Shown: positions 1-14,003 of the stretch, one piece after another
Layout of the letters: each line of letters starts with the position of its first letter
Position numbering within the stretch: position 1 is the stretch's first letter
Assembly (NCBI GenBank): GCA_036852015.1
Contig: JAANDG010000092.1
Span: 280,186-344,185, forward strand
DNA length: 64,000 nt
Reading direction: 5' to 3'
Source of the DNA: Pelodera strongyloides
Lineage: Eukaryota; Nematoda; Chromadorea; Rhabditida; Rhabditidae
Position numbers and translations under genes: made by a program
The notes under the pieces: generated by a model
Databases searched by the model: none
What the model was told of the DNA's origin: nothing
What the model saw: only the letters and a program-made list of their open reading frames with translations

Positions 1-3000
1 TCCAAATATCATTTGCCCACCTCGGTGCATACATCATTGCAAGGGATGAAAAATATCCGCTTGTAAGAGCCATTAGTGCGACTCCTCCGGTAAATGACCA
101 CTCACCGGAGAATATAACTGGCAGTGTTCTGGAATACGGACGCAAAATGTATATTGGAATTTTTTTGTTCTTTTTGTTAGTCCGACAACAATTATTCATT
201 ACAATTCATGAGAAAAACGGTTGTTTTTTGCTAGTATGATGCAAATATTTTTTTTGTTTTGACAATGCATTTTGGCTCTTCTTTACAATAAGACAAGTTT
301 TGCGCTGGAATTTACTATTTCAAATTAATTATACTTTATCCACTCAAAAAAGCTATCGTTAAAAGTTAAAAGCATAGCAATCAGTATTTCACCAGTTAGG
401 TTTCGTTAAAGCAGTCTTATCCATACATGACTATTTTTGAAGAAGATTGTTTTTAAATGATTTCACTAAACAAGGATCAAGAAAAGAGCAGCGACCATTC
501 CGGAAAATATTTTTGCGTGATGCACAAAAATCAGTATGATCTATTGTTGGTTTTTCTGACTATCTTACCGTTCATCTGGGACATAATTGCAGAAGAGGAA
601 GAACGGAAGGAATAAAGCGCGCAGACTGACCACTATCCATAAGTACCGTGGGGATGGCTGAAAACGATACTCGAATATATATCGGATGAGCTTTCATTAA
701 TTACTGGCCATTTTTATCTAAAAAAAAATTAACCCTCTTTCTTTTCCGCTCATGTTCTCTTGTTCGTTTCGATACTCTAGTGAATTAACTAACAAATTGG
801 ACGAATCCGGCGAGAAACGATCCTACTGTCGCAAATACGTTGAAGTTGAGGAAGGTTGTAATTGAGACAAATGTATTCTCTGAAACATTTAGGTTTATTT
901 GCTTGCAGATAAATTTGGAATAAACGACTCCAATATTGGCAAGCGAAAACATGATACCAACATTCTCGGTCAAACTAATTGTTACTTTCCAAATGTGATT
1001 CGTATGGATGTCAACACTTACTGGGCCATATAGAAGTCCACTCCTCGCCGTCCATTTTCAAAGGAGTCGCTGTTAACATTGCCGGGAATATAGTCAGTGT
1101 AATAAAGAAGACAAAGAAGACGTTGTAGAATTGCACCCAACCCTGAATTCATATAATTTCACAGGGCAGTTACGTGCATGCACTCTGCACTAGACGATTC
1201 CAATAAAATGCCTTGTCTGGTACTAGGTTGCAGTTTAACTTACGGAAAGTATCAAACCAAACAAAACTTTTTAAATGTTTCAACATATTGTGCAAAGCTC
1301 GGCGTCCCTGAATTTTCTGTACAAATCCAAACAAACCTTTTTAAATGTTTCAACATATTGTGCAAAGCTCGGCTTCCCTGAATTTTCTGCTTCTCGATGA
1401 GCAGCACCCATTTCAACGTAGTAGATGAAGAAGTTCTAAAGAATTTAGTTATGTACAACTTCCAGCAGTCAACAGCATGGTATTAGAGGATTTGGACCAA
1501 GTCATGTTCAAAGAAAGTTGGAAATCCATAACATTTGAATTCCAATCAGGATAAATACCAAAAAATGATCCCACCATTCTCCTCAACATTATCATTGATG
1601 CTAGACAAACGAGCAGAACACAGAGCGAAATCGAGAAGTAAATCATTGCAATCGAACGGACATCATTGAGCACTACAAATAATTTCTTAACTGCGAATAT
1701 GAAGTCTTAAAACGCACGCTAACTTAATATCGATTACAAAATCAATTATTGCGCGTCAAAAAAGTAATCAACTCACATAGTGTACAAACAATATTGATGA
1801 CAGTAATGATGGTTCCGCAAAAATTGTTTCCTAAGACAATAGCATTCGTGTAATTGGCGGGGAAATCGGCAAACAGACCGAAGATAGAATTCTAAAGTAA
1901 ACTAATGTAATTAGGGTAAATGATTATCTTGCGCATGTCTTATAGCAAGCATCTATTTGAGCACCCTTCCGTAATCATTTAATATGTAAAACTAACCTGA
2001 TACAATCCATTCGCCATGTTTATGGTAGCAACAATACACAACGTGGCTGTATAGAACCAACTCATTGCTAAAACAAGTGACGTGTATTTGTAGCACCGAC
2101 ATATCCCCGTGGTGCGTGGAATGGCAGAGAGATGCAAATGTTGTGTGGCTCACTTTGTCAAGGGACAAAAGATGGCCGACAACTTCAGTAAAAGTAGTTG
2201 CATGAGCATCACGTACCGCCAATCGAAGGAAGAATTGTTACAATCATCACTATCACGGCCATGATGCTGACACAGTTCACGAGAAGAGGTCCGACTATTC
2301 GAAGAAGAAGCGAACCCCTGAATCGGTGCTATAGTTGCTGCTGGAGATCGCTAATTTTACATAAAAGCTTATCGTAATTGACTAACAAAGACGAGAAATC
2401 AGTTTAGAATAATACGCTAAGAAAACGATACGTAAAAGAAACTCACCCAATAACGATAAATATGTTGATCAAGTTCATGGTCACATTTGGTAATTGAGAT
2501 GCAACTCCTAATGTGCTCATAAAGCTTTTTGCGAACTCCGTTTGCGTACCATTTTGCGAGAACCAGTAATCAACATAGTACTGGAATTAACTTTTTTGTA
2601 ATGTAAGTACTACATACTATTCTATGTGACGCAATAAACAATCGATGTAGTTACATACTTTCAGTAAACAAAGCGAATGCAACGGTAAATTGATTGTTTT
2701 ATTGATTGTACTATATACGTCCATAGAGACAAGGGAATATCGTTGTACGTACTTGAACCCTTGAACGCCTATTCTTATTACACAATTGAGAGTAATCTAT
2801 TAAAAACAATACCTGAGGTGCAATTGTGATGAACATATTCCATGGCATGAGCACTCCAATTCCATTAAGCAATGCGATAAAATATACCAGATTTGCAGTG
2901 TCCTAAACAATATCCAATTAACAACTGAATCATTTTACATACACCACCATGAGTCGAATAGGCAGCATTAATTACAAAAACTGAATAATGCTAATTTCAA

Positions 3001-4125
3001 GAATGTATCACTTGTAACCAAAACTTTGTTAACGATATCGCGCAAACAAATGATAGACCATTCCAATGTCTACTTGTTGCCTAGCCTATGAGTGTACCTC
3101 AACTTGTTCTCATTAGGAGCATGGCTATATCGATCGCCTTATGCACATTTTTGAAATGGCCAACTAGGCATAATGTATTCCAGTCAATTTATTTTACTCT
3201 GTTTTCCTACCTTGGGCGCTTTTTCACTCAGCATCGGTTGTCGTTCGTGAGCAACTAAACAAAAAGTAGTAAAACATTTCAAATTAAAAAAAAAATAGAG
3301 CGTTTTATAATAATGCCATAGAGTTTCGAATATTGTGACTGGAGTGTCGATCATAAACATATAGCAATGACGGACACACTTAAACTTTCCACAGTCTAGA
3401 AACTGTGGCTTTTGAGATAATCACATCTTGGAGATAATATATGGATTATCAGACCAAATCTTACGAAAGCAATTCGGCAGCTTGGATAAAACACCATTTT
3501 CACGCTAACACTAACAACAGTAATCAATTTTGGGTTCGAAAATATCCCTTTGTTCAACACTGCAATTTCTTACTATCAAACGAGGTCGCTTCGAGATAAT
3601 AATGCGTGATCTGAATAAATTAAACCGTTCACATCGAAAAAAATAATAATGTAGGTCTTTTTTCAATTATTTATTACGAGCAAGAAGCGCAAGAGAACAA
3701 TATAAGGCGTGAATTTTTTATATTCCTTAGCTGCACACATCATACACATTGTTCTTTTAAACTTCTTGCGCAATAATAAATGAATGAGACGAACATTCTA
3801 ACTGCATGTGTATAATTAGAACGCTTAGAGGAATGCAGTCACAAAGGACGATAATTAAGACCTTAATTTTGAGTGTTCCATTCAGATCATCAGAGATTAT
3901 CAGGGTCTCTTTATCTCACATAAAAACATCCAATTGAACGCTAAATCGTAGGGCTTCTCTGACGAAGAGCTTATTCTTTATTATTAAGTAAATCACGGCT
4001 GTTATATGCTCATCTTTTGTCATAAACGCTGATATTTTATTTTAATAACTTGAAAATGTGTCTTTGAAGTCCAAAAAAATTACATAAAAATACTCACATC
4101 TGGGTTTCCCATCTCCGGCAGTCAT
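1..4125 (-). CDS. Equilibrative nucleoside transporter (SLC29/ENT family), 3' end cut by window
   Basis: Multi-pass membrane carrier for nucleosides or nucleobases by facilitated diffusion. Exons in transcript order: 4125-4098, 3254-3211, 2902-2813, 2580-2447, 2317-2217, 2067-1997, 1891-1777, 1672-1575, 1435-1337, 1142-1022, 879-794, 657-569, 128-1 (open). All phases agree, giving about 401 residues; ENTs usually have about 450, so the last helices lie beyond the window. Seen: the family N-terminal signature GVLMPWNMFIT (PWN near residues 44-46), NSIFGLFADFP after a helix, NFFIYYVEMG before the central loop, YNVFFVFFITLTIFP, LFLPFFLFCN and SGYFSSLAMMYAPR, all typical of ENTs. The start chosen is ATG 4125 (MTAGDGKPR); an in-frame ATG at 4227 would add 34 residues. 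One donor (GTGGGA, after 1575) is weak but gives the family-consistent joint RRM-NFFIYY. Substrate cannot be told from sequence. Confidence 0.93.
1257..1389. repeat. 70-bp-period partial exon duplication in the ENT gene
   Basis: Two 63-bp copies, 1257-1319 and 1327-1389, differ at two bases only. The copy at 1327-1389 is the real 3' end of the exon 1435-1337 and carries its donor (AAAAAG|GTTTGT). The copy at 1257-1319 lies in the following intron and has T for the first donor base (1266 against 1336), so it reads AAAAAG|TTTTGT and cannot be used as a normal donor. The copied peptide is ENSGxPSFAQYVETFKK. Confidence 0.9.
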
Positions 4126-7100
4126 TATTACCCGTATTGGTAATTCTTCCTGAAATATTCGCATGAAAATAAGCGAATCTTGAATTGGAATTTGGGAACA
4201 TGCCCTAAAATGGGCCAAACAAAACATTCACATATGTTGGCAAGTTCACGAAAGGAGAGCTCAAAAAAAAAATAAAATGATGTCAAGACGGAAAGTTATT
4301 CCTGAGCAATTTACCACTCAAACCTCCCGGTCACATCTTTCGTGAAAAAGGTATCTATTTACGTCATCAAGGCAAACATTTACAAAGGCGACAACTCAGC
4401 AATTTCACGTATTACTAATTGTAAGTGTAGGATTGAGTTTTTTTTGCATAAATAATTCGTTCTTCAATGAGAACAATAAAACTGTTGATAAAATACAAAG
4501 GTTTTTAGAGGCAAACATGAAGATCCAATGCCGTCAGCGTATCACATATCAGTCAAATATCCAGACAAACAACAAATAAGCAATCCATGGACTTCTAAAA
4601 TGAGCAGAGCAGAATAGCGTAGTTGTATGAGATCCTATCGCAGTATATAACAATATGTTCTATTGAAGCAATTGACTGTATTATGGTGAAGTAGCCAGCG
4701 CGAATAGAAGGAAGCTCCTAAATATGAATGTTGACTTAACCGAGAGGATCGCCGTCTCTGAGTGACTATTTGTACGGGTAATTAAGGGGGAATCACTCGA
4801 ACCCATAATGCTACACGATAGGATTAGGACCACCAATGTTTGTCCAACAGTACTGCTGATATGTCTCAATTCAACCGGGAATTATTGAATCGTCGTACGA
4901 ATAAAAAGGACGCTTTCTGACCACCGCTTCGTTCATTTATGCGCTAGTGGAAATACCATACTTAAAAAAATTCAAATTTATGAGAGGCGATCAATAAAAA
5001 TGCACTTCAATGAAAAAATCTGATAAGAAATCAATCACGTGTTTGCTGTGCATGAAACCAGCAAGTGAGGTTCTGTATTATTCAACGACGAATATTCGTG
5101 TCTGTAATTGTAATCAGTTATATATGTAAACATTAGGACATTGAATATATTAAATACGCCCGCGATTGTCTACCGTTGTTGCAAAACAAAACAAAAGGCC
5201 ACGAAGAAAATGCGTTCTTACATTCTTCGAAGAGCAACAGTGCTGATAAGAAATAAACACGGAGGTCATGAGTAGAAACACCAACGTTGCATAATACATA
5301 CAAACAAAACACCACTCCATAATTCAAAGCAACTCCACCAGCTGTTTTATACGAAGTTATCACTAGAACGATTCGAAGAACTCATGCGGGTTCTGAACCA
5401 TAATAAAAATCATATATATGCATCAAAATTTTATAATAAAAAGTTTTTTTGCAGATTGCAGCGTAAAATTACTAAAGTTGTTTTTACATTCGACGGCAAT
5501 ATTCATCCCCATATGTATATACTCTCAATGCAAAAAAGCAAAAGCCGGAATTCGGATCGTTTATTACCGTTTTCTCTCACTGTATTTCTGCTGTCAGTAC
5601 GGCGGACTGAAATCGTCATCAACTGTCCGTTATTGCCCTTTTTTGCACCATTTCGGTCTTCCTCCAAATTGTTTAGCCCAATTATGGCGAGGATTGATCC
5701 TGTACAGCGATGTTTCACGTCAAGTCATCAACCAAACATAAACTGTCATATCTTTTAGCATGCCCTATAGGTTGATTTAGAACTAGTCTGCTTGGCTTAC
5801 AGCATATCATGCGTTATGTGACAATCTAACTTTTATGTTCTGGATTTCGCTCTATATTTGCATGCTTTGTATATATTTTTTGTCAACAAAATTGTCATCT
5901 CGATAATAATTCGCGCCGAATTTTCAAAATTACAGTTCTGTTTTTCTCTGTTATCTAACTTTCAACTACATCTTTTCTATATTTTGCGGTCTGTCACCTC
6001 TCAACCAGTTGTTGTGCTAGTCTGTCGATGAATGCCTGTTGGCGATAACATATACATACATACCTCAATCTGCATACCCGCTCGCACCCCGCAATAGAAC
6101 CTCCACAGGCTAATTTACGGCTTTCAGTGTATGCATATCACGAATGTTGACAACAACTTGCCCGTCTTGAAGGACACTCTGTCTCGCACAAGAAAAATGA
6201 ATATTAATGGAGACATCAGTCTACTCTTTTTTCCTTTTTCTTTTCCAAATGTAGCTATCCACATTAAAAAAGGTAACACTTCAGGACAAAAATAGGCTTA
6301 GAATATTACATGCACTAATGATCGATTGGGGACATAGAAAGGTGTTTATGGGATAATTCTCACAGAGTTCTGAAGTCACCGACGTCAAGCACAATTGAGC
6401 TCAATTGCCTTGGCAAACACAAGCACACAGCACAGGGTGGTAATACTGGGACATGGTGAATAAAGCATCATTCCATCGCATACAAACTGGCCAGTATAAG
6501 ATCTGATAATCAGCCTGACTTTCTTCGTTTATGTTATGATGATGAGTACAGTAGTAGCTTGGTACCCAATTGGCAACCTTCGCGTTGAACTATGTACCAA
6601 ATTCGTTTCCGTACACTTTATATTGTCTCATTCTCAAAATGGAAGCTTAATTTCCCCGCATTCTACCGAGTATTGTCGCCCAATTTAGCATGTTTGATGA
6701 CGTTCTGAATTGGTAATTAGTAGTCGGTACCCTGGCCATTGTCGCCAATTGCACTAAGTTGCACCAATTTTAAGGCCCCTGATTTGTGGCCCACCATGGC
6801 TAGTCAACCATTAACAACACAGACATGTTGCCATGCGCACTATCCTCATAAATATGCTGGTGAGTGAAATCATGCACAAGTAAATGTGTCTATTGCATAA
6901 TGTTCCAGTATCTGCAGAATAACTAAACTGGAGCTACACAAGTAGTTGGCTATGACTAGCTGGTCATCATGAATGACAATAAATGTAGTATTGCGTTGAA
7001 ATTTTCTCGGTTTTTTTCAAAGCAGACATAGCAAGCAGTCTATGTATGCCTTATCTATTCACCATGTTATGAGCGTATCTTTTGTTGTTATGTATTTATA

Positions 7101-9461
7101 AATTCACAACAGCATCAACAATTTGTGGAAATTTTTTACCGCAGTAGTTCCAATTAAAAAAATCTTCTTTTTTTCAATCAAGAACAATGCGCGTAAAAAA
7201 AACCGTGAATCGGAACAGTGATGTTCCTTGTAGCATAATTCGTAGGTCTGTACAGTTATTATGTGTTTTAAATGTGAATTGGGATATTTTTCTAGATTGA
7301 CTTATGCTTATCCCACATTCTTCGCTATGTTAATCCCCCCAAAGCCACCCTTAGATGGTTCACACCACAACAGGCCCGACCTTGACTGATATCTTTAATA
7401 TCAGTGCGTGAGTCCGTAAACTATCGTAAACAAGGCATAAAATATCAAATGGACTTGCCGCATTACTGATTGAACTTATTGTTAGCTTAGTTCTAGCGAA
7501 GTAAATCAAGTTCCGAAATTCTTTTTCATCACAATAATTATGGTGCCAAAACATTCACAATCTCAAACTAAATCTGGTTTATACTTTCTTTATCTTGATT
7601 GCTCTTTCACTATATTTTTATCTTGAAACAATATAACTCAAAAGTTCACATTGTGTTTCTTTAGTTTCAAGCGAGTAGTGTCCTCGAAGCAGCACATCTC
7701 GACCCTGACAGCACTTTCGCCCGTGGAACACGCCCTTTCCCTTCTCGTTGTGTGGTTTATACCATCAAATTATCGGTTATTTCCCCCGTCATTCACCTGT
7801 ACTCAAAGCTATCAATGCAGATTAACCACCCAATCACCTCATACACTTATCCAAAAACAGTAATCGCAACATGTCTTTTTGACTTCCTCTCAATCCTGCA
7901 TTACAAAAAACAACACCGTTAAAAACGACTCGATGACTTCCAACATTTAATAAACTTGTTATGTGTTACTGTTCTTGGCCGTGGTCTCGTTTAGACTTGC
8001 ATCATGTTTGTAATGAATGTTTGCGTTTGTTTCACCTAGAACTTCCCTCTAACTTTCTCCATCACTGAATGGCCTCATTCACTCTTGTCTTCTTCTTGTA
8101 TGTCTTTCCCATTATGTTAACTACCATTTTAGCCCCTCCCGACCGCCCCCCCATCACTTTCACTCACTCACCCAGAAGTTTAACTGTTCCCAGGTGGCAT
8201 ACGTACATTTTTCCCGATTTCATTATCTCAACGAAATCCCACATAAGCATTAGGAAATATGTAATCCAAACAAGCACCAGCCCAGTCTCGGCAGTTTAGA
8301 ATATTCTATATTATCGTCAAGTGTATTAATTTATGTTCATAGGTTACATGTAGGGGGATATCTCTTCCCAGATGCCGCTGAAATTTTAGGAGCAGCGAGA
8401 GAGAATAATTAATGTTGTTATTGTGGTGAGGTGCGCGGATCGTTTGAATGAGCAATTGCTTGTAATTGAGTGAATCGAATGTAATTGGATCTGGCTTTGC
8501 CGTACAAATCGACCCGCCTTATCATCAAATAGCTTGCGAGACACATGTCTCATACATTTAATGGCAAAGGAACTGTCTGCACAGTTTCCAGACACACTTT
8601 TCTAGTGTGCTACTAGAAAAGTCAGGTTGATTTGTTACACATGTTCATCTTGCACCTCCCTTATTTTCAAGTCTTATGATTTGGTTATTTGCGTATTCTA
8701 TTTTCTGCTTTGTCTTATCTACATCTCTATTGTATCAATTAGCAATGACTGCAAATGCAGACACGGATAGCCGTAATCTTTCTCCTCGAATATGAGTAAA
8801 CCTATCTGGCACTAAATATTTGTTATCTTCATCATTGTGACACAATAATCTCGTGTATTGTATAATCCCTTTCTTCCAATGCTCGCTTCTGTTGCATTCT
8901 GTTGTACTTTCTGGCGTCGAGGCGGTGATCATTTATACATACGCTATGTAAACAGCTTTTCCCTTTGCACTCTTGGAATACATCTTCCAAACATCTTGCT
9001 AGAGACTAAGCTTGTGTAGGTATCCGATGCTTTCTCTCTCCCTGAAACTTGAGCATTTTCGTTGTTTCAGAACATTGTATTGCAGTTTGTTTCCTTTTAA
9101 TATTAGCCTAGAATAATGTTCTAGTGTGGCTTCTGGCTGTCAAGTATTTTCGAGTACATTGGAAAGGTGTCCGGTGCTTCCGACTATCGGACCACTCTAT
9201 GTTGGTCCATGGTCCCGTAGAGAAGCGCTGCTTCGTTTTTGTCTAGCTCTCCACGCTGAGTTGCCTAAACCAGAATATTATTTTCGCTGTGCCAAAAAAA
9301 AACTAAACGAAGCTAGTAAGTCAAGATCTAAAGCAAAATCGCATAACAAAGGATGTACACTTTAAGTGAGAAGGAAAACGCAGGTTTAAGTAAAATAACT
9401 AAAAAAGTACAAGTTATTTTGGACCTTGACTTTCACATCATATTTTTCCCAAAACACTGTT

Positions 9462-9603
9462 GTCCAGAGCCCATATTCACCACTCAATTCCCCATGGGGA
9501 ATTCCCCGTATTTTTCTCTGCGTGTCTCACATTAGAATGCTATTTTCTGTCCCCAGGGAATATTTCCCCGAGGGATTCGGAGTGGTGAATATGGCCACTG
9601 GAC
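9462..9603. repeat. Imperfect hairpin element with nested palindromes
   Basis: Arms 9462-9485 and 9580-9603 are inverted copies (core CCATATTCACCACTC and its complement) with a few mismatches. Inside the left half are a perfect 18-bp palindrome at 9486-9503 (AATTCCCCATGGGGAATT) and an overlapping 12-bp palindrome at 9496-9507. It resembles a short non-autonomous transposon relic (MITE-like), but no target-site duplication was verified. Confidence 0.6.
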
Positions 9604-9750
9604 TTTTCCAAGGCACAACTTACCAACAGAGATACGGTATGTTTCCTTCACAATTGTTTAGAAAACAGACTTGGCTTTAACTATTTAAGTAATATGCAAC
9701 CTTAATATATCTGATATACGCTCTCACATACTCCCCATCGCAACTCTTAC

Positions 9751-9860
9751 ACACTTCCCCTCTCTCCCTCTCTCCTTCTCTCTCTATCTTCCTCTCTCCC
9801 TCCTTCTCTCTTTATCTTCTCTCTCTCTCTATCTCTCTCTCTCTTTCTCCCTCTCTCTCT
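9751..9860. repeat. Pyrimidine tract, (CT)n-rich
   Basis: About 110 bases almost entirely C and T on the plus strand (CTCTC/TCTCC blocks, a few A). Simple-sequence DNA; GA/CT tracts can mark promoters in animals, but nothing here proves that role. Confidence 0.85.
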
Positions 9861-12800
9861 GCAAACCTCTCAAAGTCTTCATCCAGCTCGTCAAATCTTA
9901 GCAATGTCCCATCTACACGAATCCTTTCCTGCACACGGATATTTCTGGCACACAACAATTTCTAGCCAAACACGCGCTACGGTCTTAATGGTCCACGCAG
10001 ACTAAATACAATCATCCAACAGTTCTTAGTAACAACAACTTTTTGTTGGTACAACTAGATACGTTTTTTTTTGAAAAGGCTCTAGAATACTGAATTGGAA
10101 CCCACGAAACCAAAGGATCTAGGAAGATTTCATTTCTTTGCAGATATTTACATATTTGTTTGCATTCTAGTTCTCAATTTTGTTTATGCGACACATGACC
10201 GGCAGATGTTAAAATTGGTGAACTTTTTTATGGGTCAACATTCTGCTTTCACTTTTAGGTGCTGCAAAATCCATCAAATTCAGATTTATGTTAGCTCCTT
10301 TGTTATTTGGTTAACTTGTCCTCAATTGCTATACAGCGCGGGGTTTGAGGCTTGGGGCGAAATGCCCATTGCCAAAGCTTATCGCTGTTTGTATCGGTGT
10401 GAATTGACGACCCTTTTATGACGACCCGTTCTCGTCCCTGTTATGTTGCAAGAAGGAAAACTTCTCCTCTTTGATTTAAAGTTAAAGGGCAGTTTTTAAT
10501 CAACACTGATCAAAAAGGTATGCCTATGTTACTGATATTCTGCTTTGCGTGAACAGATAGGTTGCCGCGGCAAAACCCGTTTATCGTTACTGTTTTTACG
10601 TGGCATGTGGTGAGTTATTTTTGTTGTGTGCTCATATTTACGCATAAGTGATCGTTTTGGCTGTTTGCCCTCTTTGAGTGCATATGATATGGTCGAACGG
10701 ATAAAGGAATAAAACGATAGTATTTGCTTTTCAATACCGGTTTACCCGCGTCGCAAAAGAGAAGCCTGATCTGAACAACAGCCAGCTTATGCACTTACTA
10801 GATAAAATGACTGTTTTTTTTCATCATAATAAACTCTTGTTTTACGTAGAACATTCCATGATGATGATATCGTTTTCAGTTGATTATCAATCAGCCACTA
10901 TTGTTATGTTTATTGAAATTCAAAGTATTATATATTATTTGCTCAATTCACGTTTTGCACATAATTACGATCCTTTCCAATTTTTACGATGTTATGTTGT
11001 ACAATCATTCCAAAACATGCTATGTTCTCAGATTTTTTCAGCCAAATATGAAAATCATAATACACGTTCTCATAGAACATAAAAAAATGTTATCAATTTT
11101 GCCTTAGAAAAACTTTTGGCTGGCATTGAAAACATTTTTATCACAACAATATCTATCCTCTGTTATCCGTCCATTTGCTTGAAAGGGCACTTTTAATTTA
11201 ATGCGTATTCACTTAGTTAAAAACAAAGCTTGCGGGCAATTGAATTAGCATAGAGCGTCTTTGTTTGGAATTTGCATATCCGATTTATTATGTGATCCCG
11301 CATTCTTCGTTCCATTCGTGTCAACATTTGTTTATTTGCATTCCAATAATCTCTCCTTGTCACTGAGACCACATCAAAGATACGCGCGTTCAGCCGGGGT
11401 TGACTGAATACATGCAAATTTTATGGTCACCTTCCCTCATAACAACATCTTTCCTTATTTCTGCTTGTGACCTTAAACATGTACATACTATTTTTACGAA
11501 AATCAATTGATATTCATTTTCGCTTAGTACAGGCACTGAACTATGCTCAACAAGTCTGTGTTTATACGTATTAAGAACAAACATGTGTCTATGTAATTTT
11601 GCGTCGCTGTTTCTAGATTGAATTAAGTCTAATCAAAGAGTTGATACAGTACTTGCCAAGGCTCATGTAGTATAACCATGGAGGATGGAAACACGTTTAA
11701 TTTTCGTGCTCGCTTCCCCTGAAGTGATTTCCCTATGTGCCTTCATCCGCACTCCGACTTCTGTGTATGTAAATGTATGCCAAGTCATCAGGGCCTTCAC
11801 CCGGTTGCATACATTATCTTTATGCAAATACACACAGACGCGCCGTGATACATGGGCGACATGCAATGATTTTGCGTAGATAATATTCGAACTTGAAGTG
11901 AATACCCGGTATCCTACGTTCGGTAATAGCCCAGTTTTATAGAGTCATGATGTGCCTTACCTGCTATTTTATTAGGTGTTATACACATTTATTTGGTCGT
12001 TGAAAATTTGAATTCTTAGATAACGGAAGCCGGGGCAGTGATTAGTTCTGTTAGTTCAAATTAATCAGCTTAAAACTAGCCTCCCCCCTTACCATTAACG
12101 TGATTCTGGTATTAAATAGCGGGAGTCTAGCAATTCTCAAAATGCCATTTCAAACAGAGTAGGTGAGGAAAGTTCAAATATTTTCTGTTTTTAATATGTC
12201 AGTGGAAAAATTACTGCTTTCTGGTCGTGTCATTTTTTTTGCATCCCAATATTGTAGACGAGTATGAGACCAGCTAGGCGGCCAGTTTTCTGCGGGTTTC
12301 CAAACCTCATCAGTTTGTTTGCAATTAGCGTGATAGTGTTTTTTTCGGTACCGGAAATCGGGTGCGGACCGCAAACAATCACACTTTTTTGCACAACTAT
12401 TCACGCCGGATGCTTCACCAAACCCCCGTTCAATCTAAGACTATAAACACTAAAATAAATATCATGCGCAAGCGTCTTTTCCGTTTACATATTCATGTCG
12501 AATAACTTTCCTATGCCGCATGCTATTTGAACTTGGAATTGAGTTAATGTTGCATAACTACAATATCAACATCCAATTACTTATATTAAAGAAGTCAATA
12601 CCTTATCAATTTTATACTTTAAATCCACTCGGTGCTTCACATGTGCTGTTCGTTTCGACAAGTTTTGGTTTGATACATCCATCTTACTCATACATACTAA
12701 TGCAAAGAGATCCGCTTGCACTTCCTACGACTTGCCACTAATATGCGAATATGTATAAGTCAAATTTTGAATATGCAAATTGGAACCAGTTCTAGTGAAC

Positions 12801-14003
12801 CATAGAATCTCCAAGTTCAATCTTTTGAACAAATTGAAAGATATTGGATAAGTTTCTGCTATTCTTATTCATATATATAATGCATAAATCTTTTGCTTTG
12901 AATCTGAAAACCAAACTCTTTCAAGATAGTACACCTAAATGTATGTACACTACTCTTAAATATAAATCTCTCTGAGTGATGCCCGATGGATTCCGCATGT
13001 AATTATAAATCGGAGAAAGTTTGTCATCCGTTAGAAATTTTGAAGATTGTTCTGCTTTCCGCTTGTAAATTTGTGAATGGTCGGCGAAAGTAGCAATTCA
13101 TGTACAATGCCGCACAAATGTTGCAATGGTGGTGTTTATGAGTGGTCGCCGTCAAGTAGCAACGATGCGCTGAGGTCGACCTGTACCATTGTACACCAAT
13201 TCAACTCTTACCTAGTACATATACCATGAAGAACAATTTGCACTCTTTGGTGCATGACGTAGTCCAGCGTTTGTTAATAAATGTTCAGAAAAGGAACAAG
13301 AAAGTATGGCTGTCTTATTCTTACATGTTAATTCTTAAATGTGCATAAAGAACCAAAGAGGTAGGTTCCGTTAAGCTCGTTTACATTGCTCCATCGCTAA
13401 TAATGTATTTTAGTTACAAGTTCTCTGCTTAATGATATGTTGTTTTAGTAGTGTACGTTGTGTTGCTTTCTTCTCAGCCATCATGATCTTTTCTTGTTAT
13501 TTTCTGCATTAGTAATTTTTTAGCTTTAGTAAAAGTTTACTCTATAATCTATTTTCAACCAGCTCCTTTACCATGTTAGCTCTTTTCTAACATTATTATC
13601 TGACGACGTTCCGAGTTTCTCTTGCAACGTGAAGCTAGTTTCTTTGTTTTTGCTTTTTATAAGAAACCATGGATTTCCAATGCAGGCACTTGCTGCATCC
13701 TTTTCCGTCCTGTCTGTGATAACATTATTGATATGAAATAGGAACTTATTTTAAACCTTAGGCTAAACTTTATATCATTGCACTTCTTTTGCTCTTCATT
13801 CCCATTTTTGCAAAAAGAATTCTTTTTATATTCCCCCTCACAATAGCCTCTTTATTTGGTTTCTTGTTGTTGATCGATTTCGCCACGAAATTACAATGGT
13901 AAGCGAACTGTTTATGTGTAACATAAAGACGTTTAGATGTGAAAAGCCGAAACGACACATAAGTAATGTCCGGGCGAAAAATTTTACGAAGATTTTCTTC
14001 CAG

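Larger units (their letters stand above)
4126..14003. other. Intergenic or upstream region, no supported coding exon
   Basis: About 9.9 kb between the divergent transporter and Caskin genes. Open frames here are short and show no family similarity. It must contain both promoters and probably the missing first exon(s) of the Caskin gene, which I could not identify. Recognisable contents are a pyrimidine tract (9751-9860) and a hairpin element (9462-9603). Confidence 0.6.

Noticed and set aside
6796..6859. Good Kozak ATG followed by 21 codons and a GTGAGT donor, possible first Caskin exon
   Set aside because: It ends in phase 1, while the first identified Caskin exon needs phase 2, and the peptide has no family similarity.
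9126..9365. 79-codon frame upstream of the hairpin element
   Set aside because: No similarity recognised; overlapping short frames suggest chance or repeat-derived sequence.
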